Notes under the pieces: model-generated
The model's input: only the letters and a program-made list of their open reading frames with translations
Told to the model about the DNA's origin: nothing
Database searches by the model: none
From: Rhodococcus oryzae
Lineage (GTDB): Bacteria; Actinomycetota; Actinomycetes; Mycobacteriales; Mycobacteriaceae
Direction: 5' to 3'
Length of the DNA: 64,000 nucleotides
Assembly (NCBI RefSeq): GCF_005049235.1
Contig: NZ_SUMD01000010.1
Coordinates: 62,001 to 126,000 of the forward strand
Shown: piece after piece, positions 26,673-36,209 of the stretch
Layout: each line of letters opens with the position of its first letter
Numbering within the stretch: the first letter of the stretch is position 1
Position numbers and translations under genes: made by a program

Positions 26673-28079
26673 ATGGCTCGTCCGCTTCCGGCGATGACCA
26701 CCGACACGCTGCCGCACCCACCGCATCGGCTCCCGGTGCTGGGCGACGTGCTCTCCGCCGATGCCGCGCGTCCCGCGCAGCGATTGGCCGAACTCGCCGG
26801 GTTCCTTGGCCCGATGTACGAGACCAAGATCTTCAACCGACACCTCACGGTCGTCTCGGGGCCCGCGGTATATGCGGAGCTCGGTGACGAGAAGCGGTTC
26901 GGCAAGCACGTCGGCTTCGCCTTCGCGGCCTCCCGCGAGTTCCTCGGCGACGCACTGCCCACCGCGTACAGCGACGAACCCAACTGGGCGCGAGCGCACA
27001 ACATCCTGATGCCCGCCTTCACTCTCTCCGCGATGCGCAGCTATCACGACATCATGCTCGAGACCGTCGGCGAGTTCCTTGCCCACTGGGACACCCTGGC
27101 CGACGAGGACACCACCGTCGACGTGCACACCGACACGAGCAAACTGACGCTCGAGACGATCGGCCGCATCGGCTTCGGCTATCACTTCGATTCGTTCACG
27201 CGCAGCGAGCCCGACCCCTTCGCCGTCGCGGTGGCGCGCATGTTCGCCTACATCGGGCGCGCCGGGTTCCGCATCCCGGTGCACTGGCTGGAGAAGGCGG
27301 TCCACGGCAAGGACATCAGACAGAATGCCCGCGATGTCGACTACATCAGGCAGGTGGTCGACGACATCATCCGCGAGCGCCGCCGCCACCCGGACGGTCA
27401 GCCCGACGACCTGCTGGCGCTGATGCTCGGCACCGCGGACCCCGAGAGCGGGCAGCGCCTCGAGGACGAGAACATCCGCAATCAGGTGATCAGCTTCCTC
27501 AGCGCCGGCCACGAGACCACCTCCGGCACACTCTCGTTCGCGCTGCATCTGCTGGCGACCCACCCCGAGATCGCGGATCGGGCCCGGGCCGAGGTCTCCT
27601 CGCTGTGGCCGGCGGGCACGGAGCCGGACCCGATGTTCGCCGACATCCACAAGTTCAAGTACGTGCGCCGGGTCGTCGACGAGACGCTGCGCCTGTGGCC
27701 GATCGCCCCCGGCTACTTCCGGGAACCGAAACAGGACACCACCCTCGGCGGCCACCCGGTCCGGAAGGGCCAGGCCCTGTTGGCGCTCACCCTGCGGGTG
27801 CAGCGGGACCCGGTGTGGGGCCCGAACCCGCTCGCCTTCGACCCGGACCGGTTCCTCCCGGAGCGCGCCCGAACCCGCCCGACCGGCATCTACAAGCCGT
27901 TCGGCACGGGCATGCGCTCGTGCATCGGACGACAGCTCGCCCTGCACGAGTCCACGCTGGCGCTGGCGCTGATCCTGCACCGCTACGAGCTCGATCCCGT
28001 GCCGGGCTACCAACTGGAGGTCGCGGAGGAGTTCACGCTCAAGCCCGTCGGCCTGCGGCTGGGTCTGCGGCGACGCTGA
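26673..28079 (+). CDS. Cytochrome P450, CYP102-like heme domain without reductase (copy 1)
   Basis: A 468-residue P450. NWARAHNILMPAF near 108 (heme-contacting Trp), SAGHETTSG (I-helix acid/Thr) near 285, ETLRLWPIAPG (K-helix ExxR), and FGTGMRSCIGRQLALHE with the heme Cys near 420. Motif spellings follow the P450 BM3/CYP102 fatty-acid hydroxylase closely along the whole chain, but the gene stops at the end of the heme domain, with no FMN/FAD reductase. Electrons must come from separate partners; none is adjacent. ATG at 26673; a second in-frame ATG lies seven codons later. Confidence 0.9.
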   Translation: MARPLPAMTTDTLPHPPHRLPVLGDVLSADAARPAQRLAELAGFLGPMYETKIFNRHLTVVSGPAVYAELGDEKRFGKHVGFAFAASREFLGDALPTAYSDEPNWARAHNILMPAFTLSAMRSYHDIMLETVGEFLAHWDTLADEDTTVDVHTDTSKLTLETIGRIGFGYHFDSFTRSEPDPFAVAVARMFAYIGRAGFRIPVHWLEKAVHGKDIRQNARDVDYIRQVVDDIIRERRRHPDGQPDDLLALMLGTADPESGQRLEDENIRNQVISFLSAGHETTSGTLSFALHLLATHPEIADRARAEVSSLWPAGTEPDPMFADIHKFKYVRRVVDETLRLWPIAPGYFREPKQDTTLGGHPVRKGQALLALTLRVQRDPVWGPNPLAFDPDRFLPERARTRPTGIYKPFGTGMRSCIGRQLALHESTLALALILHRYELDPVPGYQLEVAEEFTLKPVGLRLGLRRR

Positions 28080-28158
28080 CCAACCCGAAGTCGACGAACC
28101 CCCGCGGTTGGGCGCGTTACGCCGCCCACAGCCGCGCAGGCACGCCAAGATGGAGCCC

Positions 28159-29559
28159 ATGGCAGTCCTCACGGTCGATCGTCCGTCGGTGCCCCACCCG
28201 CCGCGCCGGATCCCCCTGCTCGGGGACCTGCTCGACGTCGACGTCACCAAGCCGACGCAGAACGCGATGGCCTGCGCGCGGCGACTCGGCCCGATCTACC
28301 AGCGCAAGATCTTCAACTACGTGTTCACCTTCGTCTCCGGCGCAGACCTGGCCACCGAACTCAACGACGAGAGCCGGTTCCAGAAGCACGTCGGCGTCGC
28401 CCTGCGGAACCTGCGGCCGATCGGGAACGACGGGCTGTTCACCGCCTACAACTCCGAACCGAACTGGTCGAAGGCCCACAACATCCTGATGCCCGCCTTC
28501 ACCCAGTCCGCGATGCGCAGCTACCACCAGACCATGCTCGACACCGTGCGCGAGCTGATCGTGCACTGGGACGAGCGCTGCGACTCCGCACCGGTCGAGG
28601 TCACCCCGGACATGACCAAGGTGACCCTCGAGACGATCGGCCGGACCGGCTTCGGATACGAGTTCGGCTCCTTCGACCGGGCCGAGCAGGACCCGTTCGT
28701 CGGGGCGATGATCCGCTCACTCCGGTTCGCACAGAAGGCCTCGTTCACCCTCCCGATCCCGATCCTGGACCGGGCGATCAAGCGCAAGGCGATCCGCAGG
28801 AACCAGGCCGACCTGGCCTACATGGCCCACGTGGTCGACGAGGTGATCCGCTCGCGCCGCGCGAACCCCGATGAGCACCGCGACGACCTGCTCGGCCTGA
28901 TGCTGTCCGCCGAGGATCCCGAGTCCGGCGAGCGCCTCGACGACGAGAACGTCCGCGACCAGGTGATCACCTTCCTCATCGCCGGTCACGAGACCTCCTC
29001 GGGCGCCCTGTCGTTCGCGCTGTACTACCTGGCGAACAACCAGGAGATCGCGGAGCGGGCCCGCGCCGAGATCTACTCGATGTGGCCGCAGGGCACCGAC
29101 CCAGATCCGGTGTTCGAGCAGATCCCGAAGCTGCGCTACGTGCGGCGGGTCCTCGACGAGACGCTGCGCCTGTGGCCGACCGCGCCCGGCTACATGCGCG
29201 AGGCCCGCGAGGACACCGTGCTGGGCGGCCGCTACCCGATGAAGGCGGGTGACGCCGCGTTCGTGCTGTTGCCGCAGCTGCACCGGGACCCCGTCTGGGG
29301 CGACGACCCTGACGCCTTCGACCCGGACCGCTTCCTGCCCGCGAACGTCCGCGCACGCCCCGGCCACGTCTACAAGCCGTTCGGCACCGGGATCCGTTCC
29401 TGCATCGGCAGGCAGTTCGCGATCCACGAGATCGTGATGGCCCTGGCACTGCTGCTGCACCGCTACGACCTCGAGCCCGAACCCGACTACGAGCTGGACG
29501 TCACCGAGCTTCTCACCCTCAAGCCGGAGGGATTCCGGCTGCGCCTGCACCGCCGCTGA
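28159..29559 (+). CDS. Cytochrome P450, CYP102-like heme domain without reductase (copy 2)
   Basis: A 466-residue paralogue of the preceding P450, 79 nt downstream. NWSKAHNILMPAFTQSAM, DDENVRDQVITFLIAGHETS, ETLRLWPTAPGYMREA and FGTGIRSCIGRQFAIHE track BM3 heme-domain blocks, even more closely than copy 1. The I-helix reads AGHETS where copy 1 has AGHETT, the conserved Thr being retained. No reductase domain. ATG at 28159 preferred (MAVLTVD); ATG at 28150 is possible. Probable fatty-acid or related hydroxylase; shares a transcript with copy 1 and the DoxX gene. Confidence 0.9.
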   Translation: MAVLTVDRPSVPHPPRRIPLLGDLLDVDVTKPTQNAMACARRLGPIYQRKIFNYVFTFVSGADLATELNDESRFQKHVGVALRNLRPIGNDGLFTAYNSEPNWSKAHNILMPAFTQSAMRSYHQTMLDTVRELIVHWDERCDSAPVEVTPDMTKVTLETIGRTGFGYEFGSFDRAEQDPFVGAMIRSLRFAQKASFTLPIPILDRAIKRKAIRRNQADLAYMAHVVDEVIRSRRANPDEHRDDLLGLMLSAEDPESGERLDDENVRDQVITFLIAGHETSSGALSFALYYLANNQEIAERARAEIYSMWPQGTDPDPVFEQIPKLRYVRRVLDETLRLWPTAPGYMREAREDTVLGGRYPMKAGDAAFVLLPQLHRDPVWGDDPDAFDPDRFLPANVRARPGHVYKPFGTGIRSCIGRQFAIHEIVMALALLLHRYDLEPEPDYELDVTELLTLKPEGFRLRLHRR

Positions 29560-29574
29560 CAGCGAAGGACACCC

Positions 29575-29943
29575 ATGGAGATCCTCACCATCGTCTGCAC
29601 CGTCCTGCTCGCCGTCGCCGCGCTGGGCGCGGGGGTGCCCAAGGTGATGCTGCGGGGGCCGGCATGGACGGCGCTGCGCAGGCGCGGGCTGAGCGCCGCG
29701 CGGGTCCGCTTCATCGGCGCGGCGGAGCTCGCGGGCGCGGCCGGGCTGATGGTTGGCCTGTACTGGTGGCCGGTCGGGGTCGCCGCCGCCGTTGGCCTGC
29801 TCGTGCTGTTCGGGTCCGCGGTCGCCTTCCACATCAGGTACGGCGACTTCGGCAACCCGGATTCCGGCAACGACGCCTGGACGGCATTCGCCCTGGCGAA
29901 TCTCTCGGTGATCGTGATCGCAACGCTGCTCGTGACGAACTGA
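29575..29943 (+). CDS. DoxX-like small membrane protein
   Basis: A 122-residue membrane protein with four predicted helices and the DoxX-family pattern GVPKVMLRGP, FIGAAELAGAAGLMVGLYW. It starts 15 nt after the second P450, with GAAGGACACCC before the ATG, so it is probably part of the P450 transcript. Function is unknown; DoxX proteins are associated with redox and oxidative-stress complexes in mycobacteria. Confidence 0.82.
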   Translation: MEILTIVCTVLLAVAALGAGVPKVMLRGPAWTALRRRGLSAARVRFIGAAELAGAAGLMVGLYWWPVGVAAAVGLLVLFGSAVAFHIRYGDFGNPDSGNDAWTAFALANLSVIVIATLLVTN

Positions 29944-30093
29944 TCGTCCGCGCAGGTCAGAGTAGCGATATGCCACTCGACGACCGGCTCACTTGCGCCG
30001 CGCCGCCAAAGGTGGATGCTGAGAAGTAAGGACACATCCAGCGCCGCCGAGGTCTCACGAGGACCGCCCCGGCACAGCAGCGAGGAGGGTCCG

Positions 30094-31182
30094 GTGTCCG
30101 AGAAAATCGACTATCCGGTCCAACTCATCCAGCCCGACGGGGCCCGGGTACACGGAGCCGGCTACGCGGGCGAGGTCACCGACATCGGCCCGGCGGAGCT
30201 GCGCGGCCTGTACGAGGACATGGTCGTGCTGCGCCGCGTGGACGCCGAGGCCACCGCCCTGCAGCGCCAGGGACAGCTGGGGATCTGGGCGCCGAGCCTG
30301 GGTCAGGAGGCGTCTCAGATCGGATCCGCGCGCGCACTCGAACCCGACGACTACGTCTTCACCAGCTACCGCGAGCACGGGCTCGCGTACTGCCGCGGCG
30401 TGCCGCCGGCGCAGTGGCCCCCGCTGTGGCGGGGCGTGGCGCTGTCGAACTGGGATCCCGCCGAGTTCAACCTGACCAACCCCGCCATCGTCGTCGGCTC
30501 GCAGGGGCTGCACGCCACCGGCTATGCGATGGCCGCCCACATGGACGGCGCCGAGATCGCGGTCATGGCGTACTTCGGCGACGGCGCCACCAGCCAGGGC
30601 GACCTGTCTGAGGCGCTCGGGTTCGCCGCGAGCTGGGGCGCGGGCGTGGTCTTCTTCTGCCAGAACAATCACTGGGCGATCAGCGAACCGGTGCAGCTGC
30701 AGAGCCCCTTCCCGCTGGTGGCCCGGCCCCGCGGGTTCGGGATCCCGGGGATCGCGGTGGACGGCAACGACGTCCTCGCCGTCCTCGCGGTGACGCGGAC
30801 GGCCGCGCGGCGCGCGCGTGAGGGCGGCGGGCCGACGTTCATCGAGGCCATCACCTACCGGATGGGCCCGCACACCACCTCCGACGACCCGACCCGGTAC
30901 CGGACCGGTGCGGAGATCGAGCACTGGCGCGCCCGCGATCCCATCGACCGGCTCCGCCGGCTGCTGCTGCGCGAGAACGCGATGGACGAGGAGTTCACCC
31001 GCGGGGTCGAAGCCAAGGCCCTCGCGGCGGCCGAGGCCCTTCGGGCGGGCGCCCTCGCCCTGCCCGACCCGGCCCCGCTGACGATGTTCGATCACGTGTA
31101 CTCCGACCCGCATCCGCTGATCGACGAGGAGCGCGAACAGTTCTCGGCGTACCTGGACACTTTCGACGAGGCGCAGCCATGA
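30094..31182 (+). CDS. bkdA: Branched-chain 2-oxoacid dehydrogenase E1 alpha subunit
   Basis: A 362-residue thiamine-pyrophosphate subunit: GDGATSQGDLSEAL near 158 (GDG...N-type TPP/Mg motif), FFCQNNHWAIS near 185 and YRMGPHTTSDDP near 253 (phosphorylation-loop His/Ser region). The TSDDP spelling favours branched-chain over pyruvate substrates. GTG at 30094 preceded by GAGGAGGG is the best start, although the frame is open from 30016. The stop overlaps the E1 beta ATG (ATGA). Corresponds to Rv2497c-type genes. Confidence 0.92.
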   Translation: MSEKIDYPVQLIQPDGARVHGAGYAGEVTDIGPAELRGLYEDMVVLRRVDAEATALQRQGQLGIWAPSLGQEASQIGSARALEPDDYVFTSYREHGLAYCRGVPPAQWPPLWRGVALSNWDPAEFNLTNPAIVVGSQGLHATGYAMAAHMDGAEIAVMAYFGDGATSQGDLSEALGFAASWGAGVVFFCQNNHWAISEPVQLQSPFPLVARPRGFGIPGIAVDGNDVLAVLAVTRTAARRAREGGGPTFIEAITYRMGPHTTSDDPTRYRTGAEIEHWRARDPIDRLRRLLLRENAMDEEFTRGVEAKALAAAEALRAGALALPDPAPLTMFDHVYSDPHPLIDEEREQFSAYLDTFDEAQP

Positions 31183-32156
31183 CCACGATGGCGCTGGGCG
31201 CCGCGCTGAACGCCGGCCTGCGCAGGGCGCTCGAGCGCGACCCGAAGGTGCTGCTGATGGGCGAGGACATCGGCAAGCTCGGCGGCGTCTTCCGGGTCAC
31301 CGACACGCTGCAGAAGGACTTCGGCGCGGCCCGCGTGATCGACACCCCGCTCGCCGAATCCGGCATCATCGGGACCGCGTTCGGGATGGCGCTGCGAGGC
31401 TACCGGCCGGTGTGCGAGATCCAGTTCGACGGGTTCGTCTACCCGGCCTTCGACCAGATCGTGTCCCAGGTCGCCAGGATCCATTTCCGCACCGGGGGCC
31501 GAGTGCGTGCGCCGCTGACGATCCGGGTGCCGTTCGGCGGCGGAATCGGTGCGGTGGAGCATCATTCGGAGTCTCCGGAGGCGCATTTCGCGCACACGCC
31601 GGGCCTGCGCGTGGTCACCCCGTCCACCCCGGACGACGCCTTCCACATGATCATGCAGGCCATCGCCGCGGACGATCCGGTGGTGTTCTTCGAACCCAAG
31701 CGCCGGTACTGGGACAAGGGCGAGGTGGACCTCGACGCACCCGCCGCGCTCGACCTGCACCGGGCTCGGGTCGCGGCCCCCGGCACCGACGTCACCCTTG
31801 TCGCGTACGGGGCGATGGTGGCCACCGCGCTGTCGGCGGCCGAGATCGCCCGGCAGGAGGGGCATTCGATCGAGGTGATCGATCTGCGCTCGCTCTCCCC
31901 GATCGACTTCGACACCATCGAGGCCTCCGTCCGCAAGACCGGGCGGCTGGTCGTCGCGCACGAGGCCCCGGTGTTCCTCGGGCTCGGGTCGGAGATCGCC
32001 GCCCGGATCACGGAGCGGTGCTTCTACCAGCTCGAGGCGCCGGTCGCCCGGGTCGGCGGGTTCGCGACGCCCTACCCACCCGCCAGATTGGAGCGGTACT
32101 ACCTCCCCGACCCGGACCGCATCCTCGACGCGGTCGACCAGATGCTCGCCGCCTGA
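31179..32156 (+). CDS. bkdB: Branched-chain 2-oxoacid dehydrogenase E1 beta subunit
   Basis: A 325-residue transketolase-like subunit: LLMGEDIGKLGGVFRVT near 25, ETP-type LAESGIIGTAFGMALRG near 62, IQFDGFVYPAFDQI near 84 and GGGIGAVEHHSES near 117. Pairs with E1 alpha to form the decarboxylase heterotetramer. Start overlaps the preceding stop; E2 follows after 12 nt. The complex oxidises branched-chain 2-oxoacids to acyl-CoAs, upstream of the mms operon at the window start. Confidence 0.93.
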   Translation: MTTMALGAALNAGLRRALERDPKVLLMGEDIGKLGGVFRVTDTLQKDFGAARVIDTPLAESGIIGTAFGMALRGYRPVCEIQFDGFVYPAFDQIVSQVARIHFRTGGRVRAPLTIRVPFGGGIGAVEHHSESPEAHFAHTPGLRVVTPSTPDDAFHMIMQAIAADDPVVFFEPKRRYWDKGEVDLDAPAALDLHRARVAAPGTDVTLVAYGAMVATALSAAEIARQEGHSIEVIDLRSLSPIDFDTIEASVRKTGRLVVAHEAPVFLGLGSEIAARITERCFYQLEAPVARVGGFATPYPPARLERYYLPDPDRILDAVDQMLAA

Positions 32157-32168
32157 AGGGACATCCCC

Positions 32169-33431
32169 GTGCACCCAGCGAACGAGTTCCGGCTGCCCGA
32201 CCTCGGCGAGGGCCTGACGGACGCGGAACTGGTCCGCTGGTCGGTGGCGGTGGGTGACACCGTCGAACTCGACCAGGTGATCGCGGAGGTGGAGACGGCG
32301 AAGGCGTTGGTGGAGTTACCCTCCCCCCTCGCCGGGACGGTGCTGGCCCTGCTCGCCGAACCCGGCACCATCGTCGAGGTGGGCGCGCCCCTGATCCGGA
32401 TCGGCGAGCCCGGCGCGGGCGACTCCCCCGGCGCAGCGGCGACGCCCGCCGCCGAACCGCCGGACCATCCGGCCACGCTGGTGGGGTACGGGCCGACCGC
32501 CGCGCCCGCGAGCCGGAGGCGAAAGGCCGCCCCCACCGCCGCCCCCACCGCCGCCGCGGCCGCGGACGGCGAGCGGGCGCGGCCCGACGCCAAGCCCTCC
32601 GTGCGCAGGCTGGCCCATGAGCTCGGCATCGATCTGAACGCCGTGCAGGGCACCGGGTTCGGCGGGGCGATCACCACCGAGGATGTACGCGCACAGGATG
32701 TTCCACGAGAAACGGCTGCGCCCCATGACGCCACGCCGACCCGCGAGACCCGCACCCCGATCCGGGGCGTGCGGCGGCAGACCGCGGACGCGGTGACGCG
32801 AAGTGCGTTCACCGCCCCGCACGTCACCGAGTTCGTCACCGCCGACGTGAGCGCATCGATGGACCTGGTCGATCGCCTGCACGCGAGTCCCGCCTTCGCC
32901 GGCCTCGCGCCGACCCCGCTCGCCCTGGTGGCCAAGGTCCTGTTGGTCGCGCTGCGCGAGCACCCCTCCCTCAACTCGAGCTGGGACGAGGAGCACCAGG
33001 AGATCGTCACCAAGCACTACGTGAACCTCGGCATCGCGACCGCCACCCCGCGCGGACTGCTGGTTCCGTCGGTCAAGGATGCCCACCTGATGAGCCTGCT
33101 CGAGCTCACCCGGGCGATCCACCAGCTCGTCGAGACCGCCCGCGCCGGCCGGAGTACGCCCGCCGACCTGTCCGGCGGCACCATCACGATCACCAACGTC
33201 GGGGTGTTCGGCGTGGACACCGGAACCCCGATCCTCAGCCCGGGAGAGGCGGCCATCCTGTGCCTCGGCGCCATCGCGCCGCGACCGTGGGTGGTCGACG
33301 GCGAACTCGCCGTCCGCTCGGTCACCACCCTGGGGCTGTCCTTCGATCACCGCCTGGTCGACGGCGAACAGGGCTCGCGCTTCCTCGCAGACATCGCCGC
33401 CGTACTCACCGATCCGCTCACCCTGCTCTGA
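32169..33431 (+). CDS. bkdC: Dihydrolipoamide acyltransferase E2, branched-chain type
   Basis: A 420-residue E2 with one lipoyl domain (lysine in EVETAKALVELP near 43), an Ala/Pro/Thr linker (about 80-140), a peripheral-subunit-binding domain (PSVRRLAHELGIDLNAVQG near 145) and a catalytic domain ending in SFDHRLVDGEQG (His and Asp of HxxxDG). GTG start at 32169 after GAAGGGACATCCCC. No E3 (lipoamide dehydrogenase) is adjacent, so the shared cellular Lpd is presumably used. Confidence 0.92.
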   Translation: MHPANEFRLPDLGEGLTDAELVRWSVAVGDTVELDQVIAEVETAKALVELPSPLAGTVLALLAEPGTIVEVGAPLIRIGEPGAGDSPGAAATPAAEPPDHPATLVGYGPTAAPASRRRKAAPTAAPTAAAAADGERARPDAKPSVRRLAHELGIDLNAVQGTGFGGAITTEDVRAQDVPRETAAPHDATPTRETRTPIRGVRRQTADAVTRSAFTAPHVTEFVTADVSASMDLVDRLHASPAFAGLAPTPLALVAKVLLVALREHPSLNSSWDEEHQEIVTKHYVNLGIATATPRGLLVPSVKDAHLMSLLELTRAIHQLVETARAGRSTPADLSGGTITITNVGVFGVDTGTPILSPGEAAILCLGAIAPRPWVVDGELAVRSVTTLGLSFDHRLVDGEQGSRFLADIAAVLTDPLTLL

Positions 33432-33435
33432 CCGT

Positions 33436-33459
33436 CCGGCCGGGAGGGCACCCGGCCGG
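33436..33459. terminator. GC-rich hairpin after bkdC
   Basis: CCGGCCGGG and CCCGGCCGG form a perfect nine-base stem around AGGGCA, four nt past the bkdC stop. It lacks a T-run but is well placed to end the bkd transcript. Confidence 0.6.
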
Positions 33460-33473
33460 GGTAGAAAGAGTGG

Positions 33474-34685
33474 GTGCGCCCGAACAGCCCGACCCTCACG
33501 GATCCCGTCCGGCTCCGCCGGGCCCGCGCCGCGATCTTCGGCATCTTCGCCGTCAACGGGTTCCTGCTGGCCGCCTGGGTGGTGCACATCCCGGCCATCT
33601 CGGAGCGCACCGGCATCAGCCACGCCACCCTCGGCTGGCTGCTCCTGCTGCTGGCCGGCGGCGCCCTGATCGGTATGCAGGTGGCGGGCCCGCTCGCGGA
33701 CCGCTACGGCAGCCGACTGATGGTGATCCTCGCCGGGGTGTTCATCTCGTTCGGGGTGATCGGACCGGGGCTGGCGACCGATGCGGTCTGGCTCGGCGTG
33801 GCACTGACCGTGTTCGGGTTCGGCAACGGCGCGCTGGATGTGTCGATGAACTCGCAGGCCGTGCACGCCGAGCGGCTCTACCGGCGGCCGATCATGTCGG
33901 CCTTCCACGCGTTCTTCTCGATCGGTGGGGTCGTCGGGTCGCTCCTCGGCGCCGCCGCCCTTGCCGCCGGATGGCCGCCACTGACCTCGCTGGCCGTCGC
34001 GGCCGCGATCGGGTTCGTGACGGTCGCCGGGTGCGCCCCCTTCCTGCTGCCGCACGTCGCCCCCGCCGAACACACGGCCCCCGACCGGGTCGCCGGCCGG
34101 CGAGGCACCGGGGCCTCACGCAAGGTGCTGGCGCTCGGCGCGCTCGCCTTCGCGCTGTTCCTGTCCGAGGGGGCCGCGAACGACTGGAGCACGCTGCAGG
34201 TCAAGGAGCACCTCGGGACATCCGACGCGATGGCCGCGCTGGCCTTCGGCGCGTTCGCGCTGATGATGACGGTCGGCCGGTTCGGTGCCGACCGGGTCAG
34301 CGCCGCGCTCGGACCGGTCGCGGTGGTGCGCTACGGCACGCTGATCGCGGCCGCGGGCATCGGGACGGTGATCGTGTCCGGCTGGGTGTGGCTGACGCTG
34401 GCCGGCTGGGCACTGTTCGGGCTCGGGCTGTCCGGCTGCATCCCGCAGATCTTCACCGCGGCGGGCAACCTGAGCGTCGGATCGGCGGGGGTGAACATGT
34501 CGCGCGTGGTGGGCATGGGCTACGTCGGGCTGCTCGCGGGTCCCGCGCTGCTCGGCTGGCTGACCAAGCTGATGCCACTGACCGCGACCATGCTGGTGCC
34601 GCTGGTGTTCGTGCTGCTGGCGTCGCGGTATGCGGGACTGGTCGGCCGTCCCCGGGTACCGAGCGAGCTCAACCAGTCCGTCTGA
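33474..34685 (+). CDS. Major facilitator superfamily transporter
   Basis: A 403-residue membrane protein with 12 helices in two bundles. GPLADRYGSRLM near 73 is the MFS loop 2-3 motif, and FGFGNGALDVSMNSQAV near 111 resembles the YbjJ/FucP-like subgroup. Substrate unknown. GTG start at 33474 lies six bases after a TAGAAA hexamer (33462-33467), compatible with leaderless translation. Ends before a strong bidirectional terminator. Confidence 0.85.
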   Translation: MRPNSPTLTDPVRLRRARAAIFGIFAVNGFLLAAWVVHIPAISERTGISHATLGWLLLLLAGGALIGMQVAGPLADRYGSRLMVILAGVFISFGVIGPGLATDAVWLGVALTVFGFGNGALDVSMNSQAVHAERLYRRPIMSAFHAFFSIGGVVGSLLGAAALAAGWPPLTSLAVAAAIGFVTVAGCAPFLLPHVAPAEHTAPDRVAGRRGTGASRKVLALGALAFALFLSEGAANDWSTLQVKEHLGTSDAMAALAFGAFALMMTVGRFGADRVSAALGPVAVVRYGTLIAAAGIGTVIVSGWVWLTLAGWALFGLGLSGCIPQIFTAAGNLSVGSAGVNMSRVVGMGYVGLLAGPALLGWLTKLMPLTATMLVPLVFVLLASRYAGLVGRPRVPSELNQSV

Positions 34686-34728
34686 GCACCGGCGATTACG
34701 CGCAATTCGACGGACACAAAGAACACAG

Positions 34729-34765
34729 AAGGCGCCCTCCCCGATCATCTCGGGGAGGGCGCCTT
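34729..34765. terminator. Strong bidirectional terminator between MFS gene and pntB
   Basis: A perfect 16-base stem, AAGGCGCCCTCCCCGA against TCGGGGAGGGCGCCTT, with a 5-base TCATC loop. A-rich and T-containing flanks on both sides fit rho-independent termination in both directions for the convergent genes ending at 34685 and 34785. Confidence 0.9.
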
Positions 34766-34784
34766 CGTCAGCGAATGCGGCGGG

Positions 34785-36209
34785 CTAGAGGGCCTTGAGC
34801 TCCTCGGTCACCGCGGCGACCATCTTCTTGGCGTCGCCGAACAGCATCGAGGTGGTGTCCGCGAAGAACAGCGGGTTGTCGATGCCTGCGTAGCCCGAGG
34901 ACATCGAACGCTTGAGCACGATGACGGAGCGGGCCTCGTCGACGTTGAGGATCGGCATCCCGTGGATCGGGCTGCTGGGATCGTTGCGCGCCGCGGGGTT
35001 GGTGACGTCGTTGGCGCCGATGACGATGGCGACGTCGGTGCGCGAGAACTCACCGTTGATGTCGTCCATCTCCTTCATGGCGTCGTACTCGACATCCGCC
35101 TCGGCGAGCAGCACGTTCATGTGACCGGGCATGCGACCCGCGACCGGGTGGATCGCGTACTTGACCTCGACGCCCCTGGCCTCCAGCAACGCCGCCATCT
35201 CCTTGACAGCGTGCTGCGCCTGCGCCACCGCGAGACCGTAACCGGGGACGACGATGACCTGGTTGGCGTACGCCATCTGGATCGCCGCATCCGAGGCGGA
35301 GGTCGCCTTGACGGTGCCGCCGGTCGCACTCGCGCCGCCCGCCGCGGCGGCGTCGCCACCGAACGAGCCGAAGATGATCGCCGGGATCGACCGGTTCATC
35401 GCCTTCGCCATCAGGTTCGTCAAGATGGTGCCCGACGCGCCGACGATCATGCCTGCGACGATCATCGCCTGGTTGTTGAGCGCGAGACCCGCGGCCGCGG
35501 CCGACAGACCGGTGAGCGCGTTGAGCAGCGAGATGACGACGGGCATGTCGGCGCCGCCGATCGGCAGCACCACGAACAGGCCCATGACACCGGCCGCGAC
35601 GAGCAGCCCGACGATCAGCAGCGAGGACTGCGGGTCACCGTCGGCATTGATGCCGATGAACACGGCCAGCCCGATCGAGACCAGCGCGAGGATCATGTTC
35701 GCGACCTGGAACGCCTTCGCGTTCGAGACGAACACCTTCTCCACGTTCTTGTTCAGCAGTTCCTGCAGCTTCGCGAACGCCACCAGCGAGCCCCAGAACG
35801 AGACCGAACCGATGATCGCGGCGAACAGCGATCCGACGATGAACGGCGCCGAGGGCACCGCCTCGACGGCGGTGAACCCGTCGGAGTTGAGGTACTCGGC
35901 CCAGGCGATGAGCGCGACGGTGCCGCCGCCGACACCGTTGAACAGCGCGACCAGCTGCGGCATCGCCGTCATCTTGGTGCGCAGCGCAGGCGGGACGCCG
36001 AGGACGACGCCGACCAGCAGGCCACCCGCGATGAGGGCCCAGTTGTCCGTGTCGCGGATGTCGATCAGCACGGCGACCACCGCGATCAGCATGCCCACCG
36101 CGGCGATGTAGTTGCCGCGGACCGCGGTCTTCGGGCCGGTGAGGCCGGACAGACCGTAGATGAACATCGAGAACGCGACGATGTAGAGGATCGTGACGAG
36201 GTAGCCCAT
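34785..36209 (-). CDS. pntB: NAD(P) transhydrogenase subunit beta
   Basis: A 474-residue subunit: nine or so membrane helices in the first 290 residues, then the soluble NADP(H)-binding domain III with VPGYGLAVAQAQH, GRMPGHMNVLLAEADV, IGANDVTNPAARN and VLKRSMSSGYAG. It couples proton entry to hydride transfer from NADH to NADP+. ATG at 36209 shares one base with the pntAb stop. Last gene of the three-gene pnt operon. Confidence 0.95.
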   Translation of the reverse strand: MGYLVTILYIVAFSMFIYGLSGLTGPKTAVRGNYIAAVGMLIAVVAVLIDIRDTDNWALIAGGLLVGVVLGVPPALRTKMTAMPQLVALFNGVGGGTVALIAWAEYLNSDGFTAVEAVPSAPFIVGSLFAAIIGSVSFWGSLVAFAKLQELLNKNVEKVFVSNAKAFQVANMILALVSIGLAVFIGINADGDPQSSLLIVGLLVAAGVMGLFVVLPIGGADMPVVISLLNALTGLSAAAAGLALNNQAMIVAGMIVGASGTILTNLMAKAMNRSIPAIIFGSFGGDAAAAGGASATGGTVKATSASDAAIQMAYANQVIVVPGYGLAVAQAQHAVKEMAALLEARGVEVKYAIHPVAGRMPGHMNVLLAEADVEYDAMKEMDDINGEFSRTDVAIVIGANDVTNPAARNDPSSPIHGMPILNVDEARSVIVLKRSMSSGYAGIDNPLFFADTTSMLFGDAKKMVAAVTEELKAL

